NCBI GenBank assembly: GCA_903899015.1
Contig: CAIUHP010000083.1
Location: 1-59,874 of the forward strand
Reading direction: 5' to 3'
From: an uncultured Armatimonadota bacterium
GTDB taxonomy: Bacteria > Armatimonadota > Fimbriimonadia > Fimbriimonadales > Fimbriimonadaceae
Length of the DNA stretch: 59,874 nt
This document shows, piece by piece, positions 9,367 through 17,645 of the stretch. A program made the position numbers and the translations under genes. The notes under the pieces are model-generated. The model did not search any database. It was given only the letters and a program-made list of their open reading frames with translations, and had not been told where the DNA came from. Each line of letters begins with the position of its first letter. Position 1 is the stretch's first letter.

Positions 9367-11307
9367 TCACTTTGGATTAAAGGCAATGACGGTAATCGAA
9401 TAGGGTGGGAAGACTATCGTTGTCTTGGTTGCCGCATTGCTAATCGTGGATTGAGTAACCGCTTGAGATTGTCCAATCGAAGCGGCATTGTCGTTCGGCA
9501 TTCCATAGAAATACTGAGTTGCCTGAGCGGCCGGAGTGAAGCCTGCCAACGTGATTGCTCCGGTCAGGGAAGCGGTCGAGTTCTTGTTGATAACCATGAC
9601 CCGAATCGTTCCGTCGGCACGTTTTGTGGAATAGGCGGTGAGCAAGCCGTAAGTTGAAGTAGTCGTGAGGACTTTATCCCGAGGAGCAGCAAATAGATTG
9701 AGCATCTGCTCTGCGTAATAGATCGGATACACCTGCGTGAAATCGGGTGAGAACATTCCTTCGTCTCCGTACGGGCGCCATCCATAAAGCCAAGGTCCGT
9801 CGGCTGAATTGGTGCTTTGGCCGTTGATCAGGTCCCACCACATGAAGGAATTGCATTCCGTTTGGAGAAGGGTGCCGAACCCATCGGCTAGGTAAAGCGC
9901 ATTGACCAAACTGCAGAGCTGTTTTCCAGGAGTCCCAGCGTCTGCGTTGTTCTCCGTACACATGATCTGAGTCTTGGTGTTCTTCGTGCCCAAATAGTCT
10001 CTAAGCTGTTGCCGAAGGTCGGATATGTCGATCAGCCATCCGGAATTACCAACGAGCAGAGTGAAATCGCAGTCCACAACATATTCCGGATAACGGTGAA
10101 GAATGACGAAATCGGGAGTGACTCCTGCCTTCGCCAAAGTCGCGAGCATCACCGCCGTCCAACCGCTGTGCTTGGTATTCGTGCGTGGGTTGGTCACCGC
10201 TTCATTGGGATAGTTTGCGTAGGCATCTTCACCGGGAACGGCGACGGCACCGACATTAATGGTCGGATCAACCGCTTTCATCTGCTTGTAATAGAGCGCA
10301 AATTGATTGGCGTAGGTCACGGGATCATGAGTCACGGCATGGGTGTCCTCTTCCCAATTTCCGTAACACTCGTTACCCACTTCCCAATACTTGAGCCCAT
10401 ATCGTTTGACGATGTTGGAATATCGAACCCAAGCGGCCGCTTCGGACGCGGACCCCGTCCCGTAATTCGTTGTGATGAAGCATTGCCCCATGCTGGAATG
10501 GGCCGCAACGCTCGCGAAAGCATCGAAGTTGGTGGCCCACTCCCACGTGTTGCTATCGGTTTTGTTTGTTTGCCAGTTATAACCGTCTGAAAGTGATCCA
10601 CCCGGAAATCGATATGCCTTGAATCCACCTTTCGAGATCAGATCTTTGCACGTGGAACTCGTGAAGTTATTGTCCCAAACCGCGGTGTTGACTCCAAACA
10701 TCTTGGGGTCGACCAACCTCTGATTGGTAGCGGTGCCGACATTGATGCTGATGGCACCCGTCGGCACGTTCGGCGTCCAGCCAATTTGATCCACGTAAAA
10801 GGGAGGTTGAGCGGCTCCCGTTCCTTCTTGAAGCAAAACCTGACTGATTGTGTCGGTCGGTTTTAGTTTGAAATCAGCAAGAGGAATCGAAACCTTTCGC
10901 CATGTATTAGCCGCGACGCTTCCGCCCGCAATGTACTTGTTGAGGTTCAAACTGGCCGATTGACTGCCATTAACCGTCAGGACAACGTTGATCGTTCGAC
11001 TCGAAGTCGCGCCGCCGTTGATGTTGAAAGCAAGAGCAGAAAAATAGGTCGCAGGGAACGATCCGTTGGCGTTGAGGAAGAAACCTTGCCAGCCACTTGT
11101 GTAGGTGACTTCGATTGAATAGGGGCCCTTGTTGACGTACTTGGTGCTTTTGAAATTGTCCGAACACCATGACCAGTCCGCCCATCCGTTCTCTAAAACC
11201 CCTGACGTCTCGTAAATATTGAAGGTCTGAGCGTGTAATTCGCGAGGGGCAAGAAAAAATAGTCCGCTCAATGCAAAGAGGAAAAAATGTCGAAGCAACG
11301 ACGGCAT
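9367..11307 (-). CDS. Secreted clan GH-A hydrolase, arabinofuranosidase-like
   Basis: Counting from ATG 11307 the protein has 646 residues: a signal peptide ending near HAQ (residue 27), a beta-sandwich of about 150 residues resembling a carbohydrate-binding module, and a TIM barrel. Barrel signatures are YRFPGGSLSDGYNW, the putative acid/base Glu of YWEVGNECYGNW (E313) and the putative nucleophile Glu of MCTENNAD (E452). The WEVGNE motif is typical of GH51-type alpha-L-arabinofuranosidases, and GH39-like relatives are possible. A C-terminal beta domain follows. The frame runs open to 11445, but a GGAG 10 nt before ATG 11307 and the signal peptide favour the shorter start (11316 is also possible). 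It fits the arabinose theme of the GH127 gene. Confidence 0.75.
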   Translation of the reverse strand: MPSLLRHFFLFALSGLFFLAPRELHAQTFNIYETSGVLENGWADWSWCSDNFKSTKYVNKGPYSIEVTYTSGWQGFFLNANGSFPATYFSALAFNINGGATSSRTINVVLTVNGSQSASLNLNKYIAGGSVAANTWRKVSIPLADFKLKPTDTISQVLLQEGTGAAQPPFYVDQIGWTPNVPTGAISINVGTATNQRLVDPKMFGVNTAVWDNNFTSSTCKDLISKGGFKAYRFPGGSLSDGYNWQTNKTDSNTWEWATNFDAFASVAAHSSMGQCFITTNYGTGSASEAAAWVRYSNIVKRYGLKYWEVGNECYGNWEEDTHAVTHDPVTYANQFALYYKQMKAVDPTINVGAVAVPGEDAYANYPNEAVTNPRTNTKHSGWTAVMLATLAKAGVTPDFVILHRYPEYVVDCDFTLLVGNSGWLIDISDLRQQLRDYLGTKNTKTQIMCTENNADAGTPGKQLCSLVNALYLADGFGTLLQTECNSFMWWDLINGQSTNSADGPWLYGWRPYGDEGMFSPDFTQVYPIYYAEQMLNLFAAPRDKVLTTTSTYGLLTAYSTKRADGTIRVMVINKNSTASLTGAITLAGFTPAAQATQYFYGMPNDNAASIGQSQAVTQSTISNAATKTTIVFPPYSITVIAFNPK

Positions 11308-11408
11308 GCGGGCCATGCTCCATTTTGCTACAGATTTGCGGACCAGAGCAGGGACAAATGGCCCAAAGGGGCAAATAATTAATCGGCGCGAAGAAGTTTT
11401 CGAGATGT

Positions 11409-11414
11409 TACAAT
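11409..11414 (+). promoter_or_regulatory. -10 element of the 11422 gene
   Basis: TACAAT, 7 nt before ATG 11422. Confidence 0.4.
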
Positions 11415-11421
11415 CCACATC

Positions 11422-11886
11422 ATGGCGGTCCCGAAGTTTATTCACACAGCAAAAGGTTCATGGCAAGGGACATCGAGGCTCCACCTTTCCTTTCTTCCTC
11501 CAGAAGAAAGAATTACCGAATCGAACTCTAGCTTGAAAATTGAAACGGATGAGCGCGAGAACTTTGCGACTCTGACTTACTATTGGTACCACGAAGGACA
11601 GCGACAACAGGGAACAATCTTGTTGTGTGGATCCTCCGAAAATAAGAACCTGCAGATGAGTTGGGTCGATTCTTGGCACCAAAACTTCGCGATTATGAAC
11701 CTCGAAGGATCAGACACAGCCGCTCAATACATTCAGGCGAAAGGAAACTATTCGGGCGGCGACGAAATTTGGGGATGGAGTATTCGCCTGGAACTGCAAG
11801 GAGACAATCTGATCCTGTCGATGGACAACCATTCCCCTAATGGAGAGTCGGAGTGGGCCGTTCAGGCTAGCTATATCAGGGATTAG
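11422..11886 (+). CDS. Small beta-rich protein, DUF1579-like
   Basis: 154 residues, no signal peptide and no membrane helix. The order of strands (GTSRLHLSF, TLTYYWYHEGQRQQGTILL, a middle SWH stretch, then YSGGDEIWGWSIRLEL and a final SEWAVQASYIRD) resembles DUF1579-type lipocalin-like barrels. The family has no settled function. It is transcribed alone and converges with the small lipoprotein gene downstream (11-nt gap). Confidence 0.6.
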   Translation: MAVPKFIHTAKGSWQGTSRLHLSFLPPEERITESNSSLKIETDERENFATLTYYWYHEGQRQQGTILLCGSSENKNLQMSWVDSWHQNFAIMNLEGSDTAAQYIQAKGNYSGGDEIWGWSIRLELQGDNLILSMDNHSPNGESEWAVQASYIRD

Positions 11887-11897
11887 CCTGAGTTTGG

Positions 11898-12233
11898 CTA
11901 GTGCTTTGGCTCGACGATCGTCACGGCTGTTTTTCCGCCTGCCGCAGGAGTCACGATGATCGTGAAATCGTGGCCATTCTTCGTACCTTTTAGGTTTCCA
12001 GCCCCGCTCGGATCCGGTGTAACGCCTAATTCTTTTGCATAGAACGCAATTACTTTGGCGGGTGAGTCCGTTATTTCAAGGTTCGCTCCAATCACACCAT
12101 TATTCTCACCGTTGGATGTAATTTTTGCTCCCGGATAAATGGCTACATCTGGCAAGCCAGCGTCTTTCCCGATCTTAGCATCGCAACCGACAAGAACGAA
12201 GATGGCAACAATGACACCTTGACTAAATTTCAT
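11898..12233 (-). CDS. Small lipoprotein of unknown function
   Basis: From ATG 12233 the product is 111 residues with a typical lipoprotein signal (MKFSQGVIVAIFVLVGC), so it should be anchored in a membrane by its Cys. The mature part has DVAIYPGAKITSNG and a segment with FYAKELGV, a pattern of small periplasmic alpha/beta domains in which a peptide of about 80 residues follows a Pro-Gly-Ala strand. I do not recognise a named family. The open frame extends 21 nt further upstream, but the lipobox spacing and a TATGAT 6 nt before the ATG favour this start. Confidence 0.6.
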   Translation of the reverse strand: MKFSQGVIVAIFVLVGCDAKIGKDAGLPDVAIYPGAKITSNGENNGVIGANLEITDSPAKVIAFYAKELGVTPDPSGAGNLKGTKNGHDFTIIVTPAAGGKTAVTIVEPKH

Positions 12234-12239
12234 GGGGAA

Positions 12240-12245
12240 ATCATA
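12240..12245 (-). promoter_or_regulatory. -10 element of the 12233 lipoprotein gene
   Basis: TATGAT on the minus strand, 6 nt before ATG 12233. An alternative TAATCT lies just upstream. Confidence 0.35.
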
Positions 12246-12286
12246 CATTGCCAAAGATTACGTGTCAATAAATCTTGAGATGAAGG

Positions 12287-12781
12287 CTAAAGGATCGTAA
12301 TGTGAAGTTGTAATAGATTCGATCGGATGCGTTTCGAAAGGTCCGACTCGTTCTGGCCACCGCTCATTAATATGGCCTTTATCGGATCTTTATCCTTGTC
12401 CTTCCAAATGAATTCGACCGTTTGCCGCCCATTTTCGCAAGGGCCAAAAACGACATGGCTGAGGCTATTCACAGAACTTTGCCATAGCTTGATCGGTTGA
12501 TATCCGACGACTTCTGTGACTGAGATCCGCCCATCTGGAACTGAGACGTGAAATTGGTATCTCGCGCGGTGAAACCACATCAAGGGGCAGGCAAATAGGA
12601 GCACCATCACGAGGAAAAATCCCGCGAGAGGAGGATTTTCTACGGCGAGCAGGCTACCAATCGCAGATCCATACATCGGAACGGCAAGCGCTTTCCAAAT
12701 AAGTGGATCTGGGCGAGCAAACAGTGTGAATCCAGACGCATCTGCTTTTGCCTGGTTAAGAATTGGCGGCCTAGTCGTCAC
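12287..12781 (-). CDS. Hypothetical membrane protein
   Basis: 164 residues beginning at a GTG with a GGAG about 10 nt upstream. Two adjacent hydrophobic helices (about 32-48 and 52-68) are separated by a short ENPPLAG turn. A soluble domain of about 90 residues with beta character follows (SVPDGRISVTEVVGYQPIKLWQ region). The topology resembles PH-like bacterial membrane proteins with a two-helix hairpin, but I cannot assign a family. It starts 15 nt downstream of the broken acetyltransferase gene on the same strand. Confidence 0.5.
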   Translation of the reverse strand: MTTRPPILNQAKADASGFTLFARPDPLIWKALAVPMYGSAIGSLLAVENPPLAGFFLVMVLLFACPLMWFHRARYQFHVSVPDGRISVTEVVGYQPIKLWQSSVNSLSHVVFGPCENGRQTVEFIWKDKDKDPIKAILMSGGQNESDLSKRIRSNLLQLHITIL

Positions 12782-12796
12782 TGGAATGCACTCCGA

Positions 12797-13591
12797 CTAC
12801 ATGTTTATGACCCATCGTTCAAACATTCCGCATTCTTCGAAGCCAAGCTTCTTGTAGACCGAAATCGCGATTTCCGATGATTGAAGAATCGCAAACTTCA
12901 ATCCTAATTGATGAGCGTCTACCATGGCTGCTTGAGTGACGGCACGACCAAGGCCCTTGCCTCGTGCCGACTTTAAGGTTGAGACACAAAAAATGCCGCC
13001 CACCCCTTCATCGCAATAGAGGGACGACGTCGCGACGGGTACGCCATTGAAATAGGCTAAGTAAGCTCGCAACTTTTGCTCGGGTCCGAACCCTGCAATC
13101 CGAAATGGGTCCGTAAACAAGCCTTGAAGCTCGTCGGGGAGGTGAAATACTTCGGTTAGGACGCTACTCCAATCCTTGAGATCCGACAGATTTTCAACCA
13201 TCTTCACCGAAATTTCGGTAGGAAGTTCCTCGTCTAGTTCGATAGCCTACAAATCGGCGATCATTCCCGGATTTTCAAACAACTTCCTGAACCCAGCTCT
13301 TTCGAGTTCTGCACGCAGGGAATCATTAGACTGCGAAGTTTGAAAGAACCAACCTCCCGGAACATTGAGTGCTTGATAGTCGGCAACAACCTCGGCGATG
13401 GAATCGACGAGTTGTTCTGGCCTGATATCCGACTTCAGCACAGTATTGGCGATGTAGTGCGGCAACCCAGATACATAGCGTGTGATGTCCTCACGCTGGG
13501 TCACTTTCGTCTCGCTATGCGATGAAGCGAAGTAAACGAAGGCGTTTGTGTTCACTTGTTCGACGATTTCGGCTGAATTTGAAGGGAGCAT
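12797..13591 (-). pseudogene. GNAT acetyltransferase gene interrupted by one in-frame TAG
   Basis: Two minus-strand reading frames, 13591-13247 and 13207-12797, are in the same phase and separated by one amber codon at 13249-13247. Thirteen sense codons follow before the GTG at 13207. Read through, the product would be 264 residues, the usual length of a two-part GNAT protein: an N-terminal half with VPGGWFF and a Pro-Gly-Met segment before the break, and a C-terminal half with the acetyl-CoA loop (SARGKGLGRAVTQAA) and SVYKKLGFEECGMFERW. Both halves are otherwise intact, so the mutation is recent, or the stop is suppressed, or the GTG restarts translation of the catalytic half. A sequencing error is also possible. 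Confidence 0.75.
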
Positions 13592-13610
13592 CTCGGGTTC
13601 GCTGAGTTAT

Positions 13611-13642
13611 ACCGTCTGCAACGTGCGACTGTTGCAGACGGT
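13611..13642. terminator. Perfect 12-bp hairpin after the ClC gene
   Basis: ACCGTCTGCAAC (13611-13622) and GTTGCAGACGGT (13631-13642) are exact complements around an 8-nt loop, starting 6 nt beyond the ClC stop. Neither side has a strong T-run, so it may act as an RNA-stabilising or weak termination hairpin between ClC and the acetyltransferase gene. Confidence 0.6.
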
Positions 13643-13648
13643 GTCACT

Positions 13649-15415
13649 TTAAGCCATGAACCGAAGAGGTCGTTCGCGAATATGTTCCTCCTCGTACCAT
13701 CGAAGGTGTGCATCCATGACCGTTGATCGGTCGAGATAGCCAACGATCTTTCCCGCTTGGTCAGAGTCGACCACGATCAGCCGCTCAATGTTACTGGTCA
13801 AGAGCTTGACGACGGCTTCTCTTACAACATCGGTGTCTTTGATCGTGACGACCTCGTCATTCCCAGCATCAAGTAGAGTTGCATCATCCATGTCTTGAGC
13901 GTCAAGCGCTCGAAGATAATCGCCTTGAGTAATGATCCCTACGAGTCGATCGGAAGAGTTGACGAGCGGCAACGCTCGCTCTTTGACAAACCAATCGAAG
14001 CCGGCGAAGTTCGGATTTGATAGTTCGGATATCTTGGCTTGAGAAGAAGCGGAAACGAAGGTAGTCGTCATGATCTCGCCCACTCGATGGATTTCAAAGG
14101 GATCAATTGAGTACTCGCGAGTCAAGTGGTGGCCACTGCGAGCGACTTTCTCCGTGAGAATGGAACGCTTCAGCCAGAGAACGGTGACCATCTCGGAAGC
14201 GATGCAAGCAACTAATAGTGAAGGAAGAGTTTGGATATCGTAGGTGAGCTCAAGCGCGAAGATAACCGCTGTAAACGGCGACCGCATTGTTCCACCCATC
14301 ATGGCCGCCATTCCAACTAAGGCCCACAGCCCGGGGCTACCAACAGGAATGACTTGTCCGGCAAGCGCACCTAAGGTTCCTCCCATCATGAGTAAAGGTG
14401 CCAAAACGCCGCCCGAAGTGCCCGAACCGAGCGACAAACTCCATACGATTGACTTGCTGATCAACAAACTCAGGGCAGCCACTCCCACAATTTGACCGCT
14501 AAGAAGGAGTTGGATGGTGCCGTAACCCACACCAAGGACGCGTGGGTCGAAGAAGCCACCGAGTCCGACGAAGAGTCCTCCGATTGCAGGCCAGTACATC
14601 CAGTGGATTTTAATCTTAGGAAAGAGGTCTTCGAAGCCGTAAACCATCTTTGTAAGAACGCCAGAACCTATGCCTGCCACCAGACCAACCAAACAGGCAA
14701 ATCCAAGCCCAATCATTCCCGTTGAGGGGTGGGACGGCAAGTCGAAAATCGGGCCATGGCCAAGAAGAGGAACCCTCAAGGCCGACGCAGCGATGCTTGA
14801 GAAGGCTACCGGAATGAGACTTCGAGGCTTCCATTCGAACAGCAGCAACTCGACCGCAAGGAGAACCGCAGCACAAGGTGTGCCGAATACGGCGGACATT
14901 CCGCCCGCTGCGCCTGCTACGAGAAGAGTCTTCCGTTCGGCTGACGATAGGTGAAAGAGTTGTGCGATGAGTGAGCCGCAAGCACCACCCGTCATGATGA
15001 TGAGGCCTTCTGCGCCGAAGGGACCTCCTGTACCGATTGACAACGCCGAAGACAGCGGCTTCAGAATCGCGACCTTAGCTTCGATCTTGCTTCGACCCAG
15101 CAAGATGGCTTCGAGCGCTTCTGGAATTCCGTGTCCTCGAATCTTTTCCGAACCAAATCGGGCCATGAACCCGATGATCAACCCTCCGATGGCAGGAACC
15201 AAGACGACCCACAATCCGAGATGACTCTCAGCGGGCGTTTTTGACGAAGTTGAGAGTTGTCCAAAGAAAGCGATGTTCGTAAACAAGGCAATCAGTTTCA
15301 ATAGAACGAAGGCGACGATCGCGCTTACACATCCGATCACAAGTGCTAACCCAGTAATGGGAATCACGCGACGGTCAGTTGTAAAGTCTCCAAGTGTTTC
15401 GGTGACGTGTTTCAT
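13649..15415 (-). CDS. ClC-family anion transporter with C-terminal CBS pair
   Basis: The 588-residue integral membrane protein has the ClC core (about 10-430) and two CBS domains (about 445-580). The selectivity motifs are present but altered: GHGIP at 94-98 where GSGIP is typical, GAEGL at 134-138 keeping the gating Glu (E136), and GVLAP at 336-340 in the GSGTSGG segment. The Ser that normally contacts the central anion is therefore His. It could be a chloride/proton antiporter or a channel-like member with different anion preference. CBS domains suggest control by nucleotides. It is divergent from a MarR gene with a palindrome between them, so it is a probable target of that regulator. Confidence 0.9.
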   Translation of the reverse strand: MKHVTETLGDFTTDRRVIPITGLALVIGCVSAIVAFVLLKLIALFTNIAFFGQLSTSSKTPAESHLGLWVVLVPAIGGLIIGFMARFGSEKIRGHGIPEALEAILLGRSKIEAKVAILKPLSSALSIGTGGPFGAEGLIIMTGGACGSLIAQLFHLSSAERKTLLVAGAAGGMSAVFGTPCAAVLLAVELLLFEWKPRSLIPVAFSSIAASALRVPLLGHGPIFDLPSHPSTGMIGLGFACLVGLVAGIGSGVLTKMVYGFEDLFPKIKIHWMYWPAIGGLFVGLGGFFDPRVLGVGYGTIQLLLSGQIVGVAALSLLISKSIVWSLSLGSGTSGGVLAPLLMMGGTLGALAGQVIPVGSPGLWALVGMAAMMGGTMRSPFTAVIFALELTYDIQTLPSLLVACIASEMVTVLWLKRSILTEKVARSGHHLTREYSIDPFEIHRVGEIMTTTFVSASSQAKISELSNPNFAGFDWFVKERALPLVNSSDRLVGIITQGDYLRALDAQDMDDATLLDAGNDEVVTIKDTDVVREAVVKLLTSNIERLIVVDSDQAGKIVGYLDRSTVMDAHLRWYEEEHIRERPLRFMA

Positions 15416-15489
15416 ATATCGTCACTCTTTGGAAGTCGGATCGATGAGATTTGAGTTTCGGACACAAATTGATTCATAAAGGAGTGCCT

Positions 15490-15516
15490 AAATTATATCG
15501 CATTGCGATATAATTT
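15490..15516. promoter_or_regulatory. 27-bp perfect palindrome, probable MarR operator
   Basis: AAATTATATCGCA (15490-15502), one central T, then TGCGATATAATTT (15504-15516). The arms match exactly. It sits in the 123-bp divergent ClC/marR intergenic space and overlaps the region of the marR -35, as expected for an autorepressor site that also blocks the ClC promoter. Confidence 0.8.
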
Positions 15517-15532
15517 TTGATTTGCGTAGAAT
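15503..15532 (+). promoter_or_regulatory. Promoter of the MarR gene
   Basis: TTGCGA (15503-15508), an 18-bp spacer and TAGAAT (15527-15532). The -10 ends 6 nt before ATG 15539, which implies a leaderless mRNA. The -35 lies inside the palindrome. Confidence 0.6.
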
Positions 15533-15538
15533 AGACGC

Positions 15539-15943
15539 ATGATTCGAAAGGAGGATTACATTGCGTTAGCGGCTTTTCGTAAGGCTCTACGTAAGTTCCT
15601 TCGTTTTGCAGAGCAGGGAGCGATCGAGGCTGGTCTCACTCCTCAACAACATCAGGTCTTGCTGGCCATCAAAGGCTTTCCCGACCGATCTTGGATGTCT
15701 GTCGGCGATCTTGCGGATTCACTTCAACTCAAGCATCACGCAATCGTAGGTTTAGTTGATCGATGCCAATCAGCGGGATTAGTCGAGCGGACGACGGACG
15801 ATGCCGACCGCCGAGTCGTCAGAGTTTCGTTAACCGAGAAAGGGGAGCAAGTACTCGAACATCTGACTCAAAGGAACCTTGACGAACTTAGAATCCTGGG
15901 AAGGTTGACGAGTGAGCTTGAGGAACTAGCACTCAATAAATAG
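15539..15943 (+). CDS. MarR-family transcriptional regulator
   Basis: 134 residues with the MarR winged-helix plan: an N-terminal dimerisation helix, GLTPQQHQVLLAIKG, the recognition segment MSVGDLADSLQLKHHAIVGLVDR, the wing with DDADRRVVRVSLTEKG, and a C-terminal helix for the dimer. MarR proteins usually repress their own gene and a divergent transporter gene until a ligand binds. Here the divergent gene is a ClC transporter and the intervening palindrome fits as operator. A role in anion or acid stress is an inference from that neighbour. Confidence 0.9.
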   Translation: MIRKEDYIALAAFRKALRKFLRFAEQGAIEAGLTPQQHQVLLAIKGFPDRSWMSVGDLADSLQLKHHAIVGLVDRCQSAGLVERTTDDADRRVVRVSLTEKGEQVLEHLTQRNLDELRILGRLTSELEELALNK

Positions 15944-15971
15944 TTGGCTAAGTTTTCTAGATAAGGCAGAC

Positions 15972-16439
15972 ATGAATACTCATGAGTTTGACCGCTTATT
16001 GGAATTCCTGTCCCCTTATCCCATCGAGGTTCAAGAGTTGGCACTTGCTGCTCGGGCTGCTGCCTTGCCCATGTTCGAACATGTGAGTGAGATTTTTTGG
16101 GATGCCACCCAAGCGGTCTGTCTCGGATTTACCTTTACGCATTCGACCAAGGAAAATTTCTTCAACTTTGCCGTTTACGCCAATCATGTCACGTTGATTT
16201 TTCCGTGGGGAATCAAGCTCGTTGATACCGAGAAAAGGCTCAAGGGTGAAGGGAATCAAGTTAGGAACCTTCGCCTCCTTTCAATTGAAATGCTGAATGA
16301 TCCCTATGTCTTGGACCTCATCAAGCAAGCCGAGGCCATCGCTGTAAAGCCCGCGGAGCCACTTTTGAGTATTCAAATCGTCCGCGTCATGAACGGACCC
16401 AAAAGAAGGCCGAATCCCAACGGCAATAAAGAAAGCTGA
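15972..16439 (+). CDS. DUF1801-like small protein
   Basis: 155 residues starting 28 nt after the MarR gene on the same strand, so possibly cotranscribed. The segments WDATQAVCLGFTFTHS, FFNFAVYANHVTLIFPWG and RLKGEGNQVRNLRL follow the pattern of DUF1801/YdhG-like folds. These small alpha/beta proteins of unknown biochemical role often sit beside regulators. No membrane segment. The start ATG has AAGG 5 nt upstream. A specific function cannot be given. Confidence 0.65.
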   Translation: MNTHEFDRLLEFLSPYPIEVQELALAARAAALPMFEHVSEIFWDATQAVCLGFTFTHSTKENFFNFAVYANHVTLIFPWGIKLVDTEKRLKGEGNQVRNLRLLSIEMLNDPYVLDLIKQAEAIAVKPAEPLLSIQIVRVMNGPKRRPNPNGNKES

Positions 16440-16457
16440 TAGGATAGGGGTTGCTTT

Positions 16458-17165
16458 ATGGCAACCGGTGCTACAACTCATAGCTGTCCAAACTGCGGCG
16501 ATAAAGAGGTATCCCGTTTTTGTCCTCAGTGCGGTCAAAAGAAAGCTGAGGAATTGCCTTCGGTGGGAGAGATGCTTCACGAAGTGCTTGCAGCGCTTTT
16601 CTCTTACGACGGCAAGCTTTGGAGGACGATCCGGGTTCTCGTGACTAGTCCGGGCAAGCTGAGTCTTGAGTACGTTGCGGGGCGACGTGCAAGTTACGTT
16701 GGGCCATTTCAACTGTTTCTATGGCTTCAGGCGATTGCCTTCGGTGTTCACCGATTGTTGTTTTCGAGCGAGCCGGGAGTAGCTGATCGAAAATCGTTGG
16801 CCATTCTTACGCTTGGCATTGTGCTTTCGGTTGTCGTTTGGATATTGAACTTCAAGCGCTTGAAAAATTACACCCATGCGCTCCTAATCTGCACTCACGT
16901 TTGGGCCTTCTTAATGTTCTGGTTGGTATTGGAATATGGATTTTCCGTTCCGGTAGCCAGTCAACTGGTGCGACTAAATATCCTGCATGGCAATGTCCCG
17001 GTGGGACAATTCGTGACGCTGAGCACGATGATGATCGTGACAGGATATCTCTTCGTCGCCTTAAAGAAGTCCATGTCACTGACATGGATGACGGCGCTGT
17101 TTCAGGTCACTCTATCGGCGGCTATTTTGGTGGGAGCAATGGTTCCCCTTGCTCCCTACCTATAA
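16458..17165 (+). CDS. DUF3667-type membrane protein with N-terminal zinc ribbon
   Basis: The 235-residue protein begins with a zinc-ribbon (CPNCG at 10-14 and CPQCGQKK at 22-29). The DUF3667 signature follows: a segment with SYDGKLWRTIRVLVTSPGKL and then SLEYVAGRRASYVGPFQLFLW. About five hydrophobic helices follow up to the C-terminus. The family is widespread and functionally uncharacterised. It begins 18 nt after the DUF1801-like gene with AGGGG upstream of the ATG, which suggests a three-gene unit with marR. Confidence 0.8.
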   Translation: MATGATTHSCPNCGDKEVSRFCPQCGQKKAEELPSVGEMLHEVLAALFSYDGKLWRTIRVLVTSPGKLSLEYVAGRRASYVGPFQLFLWLQAIAFGVHRLLFSSEPGVADRKSLAILTLGIVLSVVVWILNFKRLKNYTHALLICTHVWAFLMFWLVLEYGFSVPVASQLVRLNILHGNVPVGQFVTLSTMMIVTGYLFVALKKSMSLTWMTALFQVTLSAAILVGAMVPLAPYL

Positions 17166-17184
17166 TTGCAGCCGATCATTAGGA

Positions 17185-17433
17185 CTAGATCTCTTCAGAC
17201 CGGTTTCGGTGGAAGACTTTCTTGAGCGATTCTTTTAAGTCCTCGCTTCGTTCCTTTGTGCTGTCGCGAAACTTACGACAGAAATTCTTAGCATCTCCAA
17301 CAAATTCATTCCACGTCCCTTCGCAAGGACGATAAGCATCAGGCAAAAACAAGGTAGCTGGTTCGCCAGTATTCTCAATAATGACTAAACCGTCTGCGGC
17401 CCCATTGGTCGATTCATAAATGGATTCGGTCAT
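17185..17433 (-). CDS. Short hypothetical protein
   Basis: 82 residues, acidic at the start and strongly charged and helical at the end (RKFRDSTKERSEDLKESLKK). No family recognised. GGAGAGAAAG directly before the ATG is one of the clearer Shine-Dalgarno sequences in the window, which supports a real gene. The 5' untranslated region would contain the hairpin-rich block at 17447-17579. Confidence 0.55.
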   Translation of the reverse strand: MTESIYESTNGAADGLVIIENTGEPATLFLPDAYRPCEGTWNEFVGDAKNFCRKFRDSTKERSEDLKESLKKVFHRNRSEEI

Positions 17434-17446
17434 CTTTCTCTCCGAT

Positions 17447-17579
17447 AGCAGACCCTCTCCCGGCGGAAAAGCCGAGTCTTTCTGCTAAGTCATTTGACTG
17501 CTTTTCCGTGACAAGGGGCTAGAAAACGGCAAGGGTTTTCTAAGGAAAGGTCTTTCGACCTGGCAGCTCCACTAGAGCT
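17447..17579. other. Hairpin-dense non-coding block, candidate structured RNA
   Basis: Five non-overlapping stems follow each other: AGCAGA/TCTGCT (17447-17452 with 17481-17486) enclosing CGGC/GCCG; AGTCA/TGACT (17488-17499); AGAAAAC/GTTTTCT (17521-17541); AGGTC/GACCT (17548-17561); and AGCTC/GAGCT (17565-17579). On the minus strand the fourth stem is closed by a GAAA tetraloop. It lies between the divergent 17433 and P5C dehydrogenase genes. I could not match it to a known riboswitch. It may be the leader of the minus-strand gene or an independent RNA. Confidence 0.4.
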
Positions 17580-17632
17580 ATTAATTGTATTTAGGCGTAC
17601 GTCCATTTTAGAGGGGCAGGGCGGGTACCCGG

Positions 17633-17638
17633 TAAACT
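17633..17638 (+). promoter_or_regulatory. -10 element of the P5C dehydrogenase gene
   Basis: TAAACT, 7 nt before ATG 17646, with no ribosome binding site. Confidence 0.5.
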
Positions 17639-17645
17639 ATCTCAC

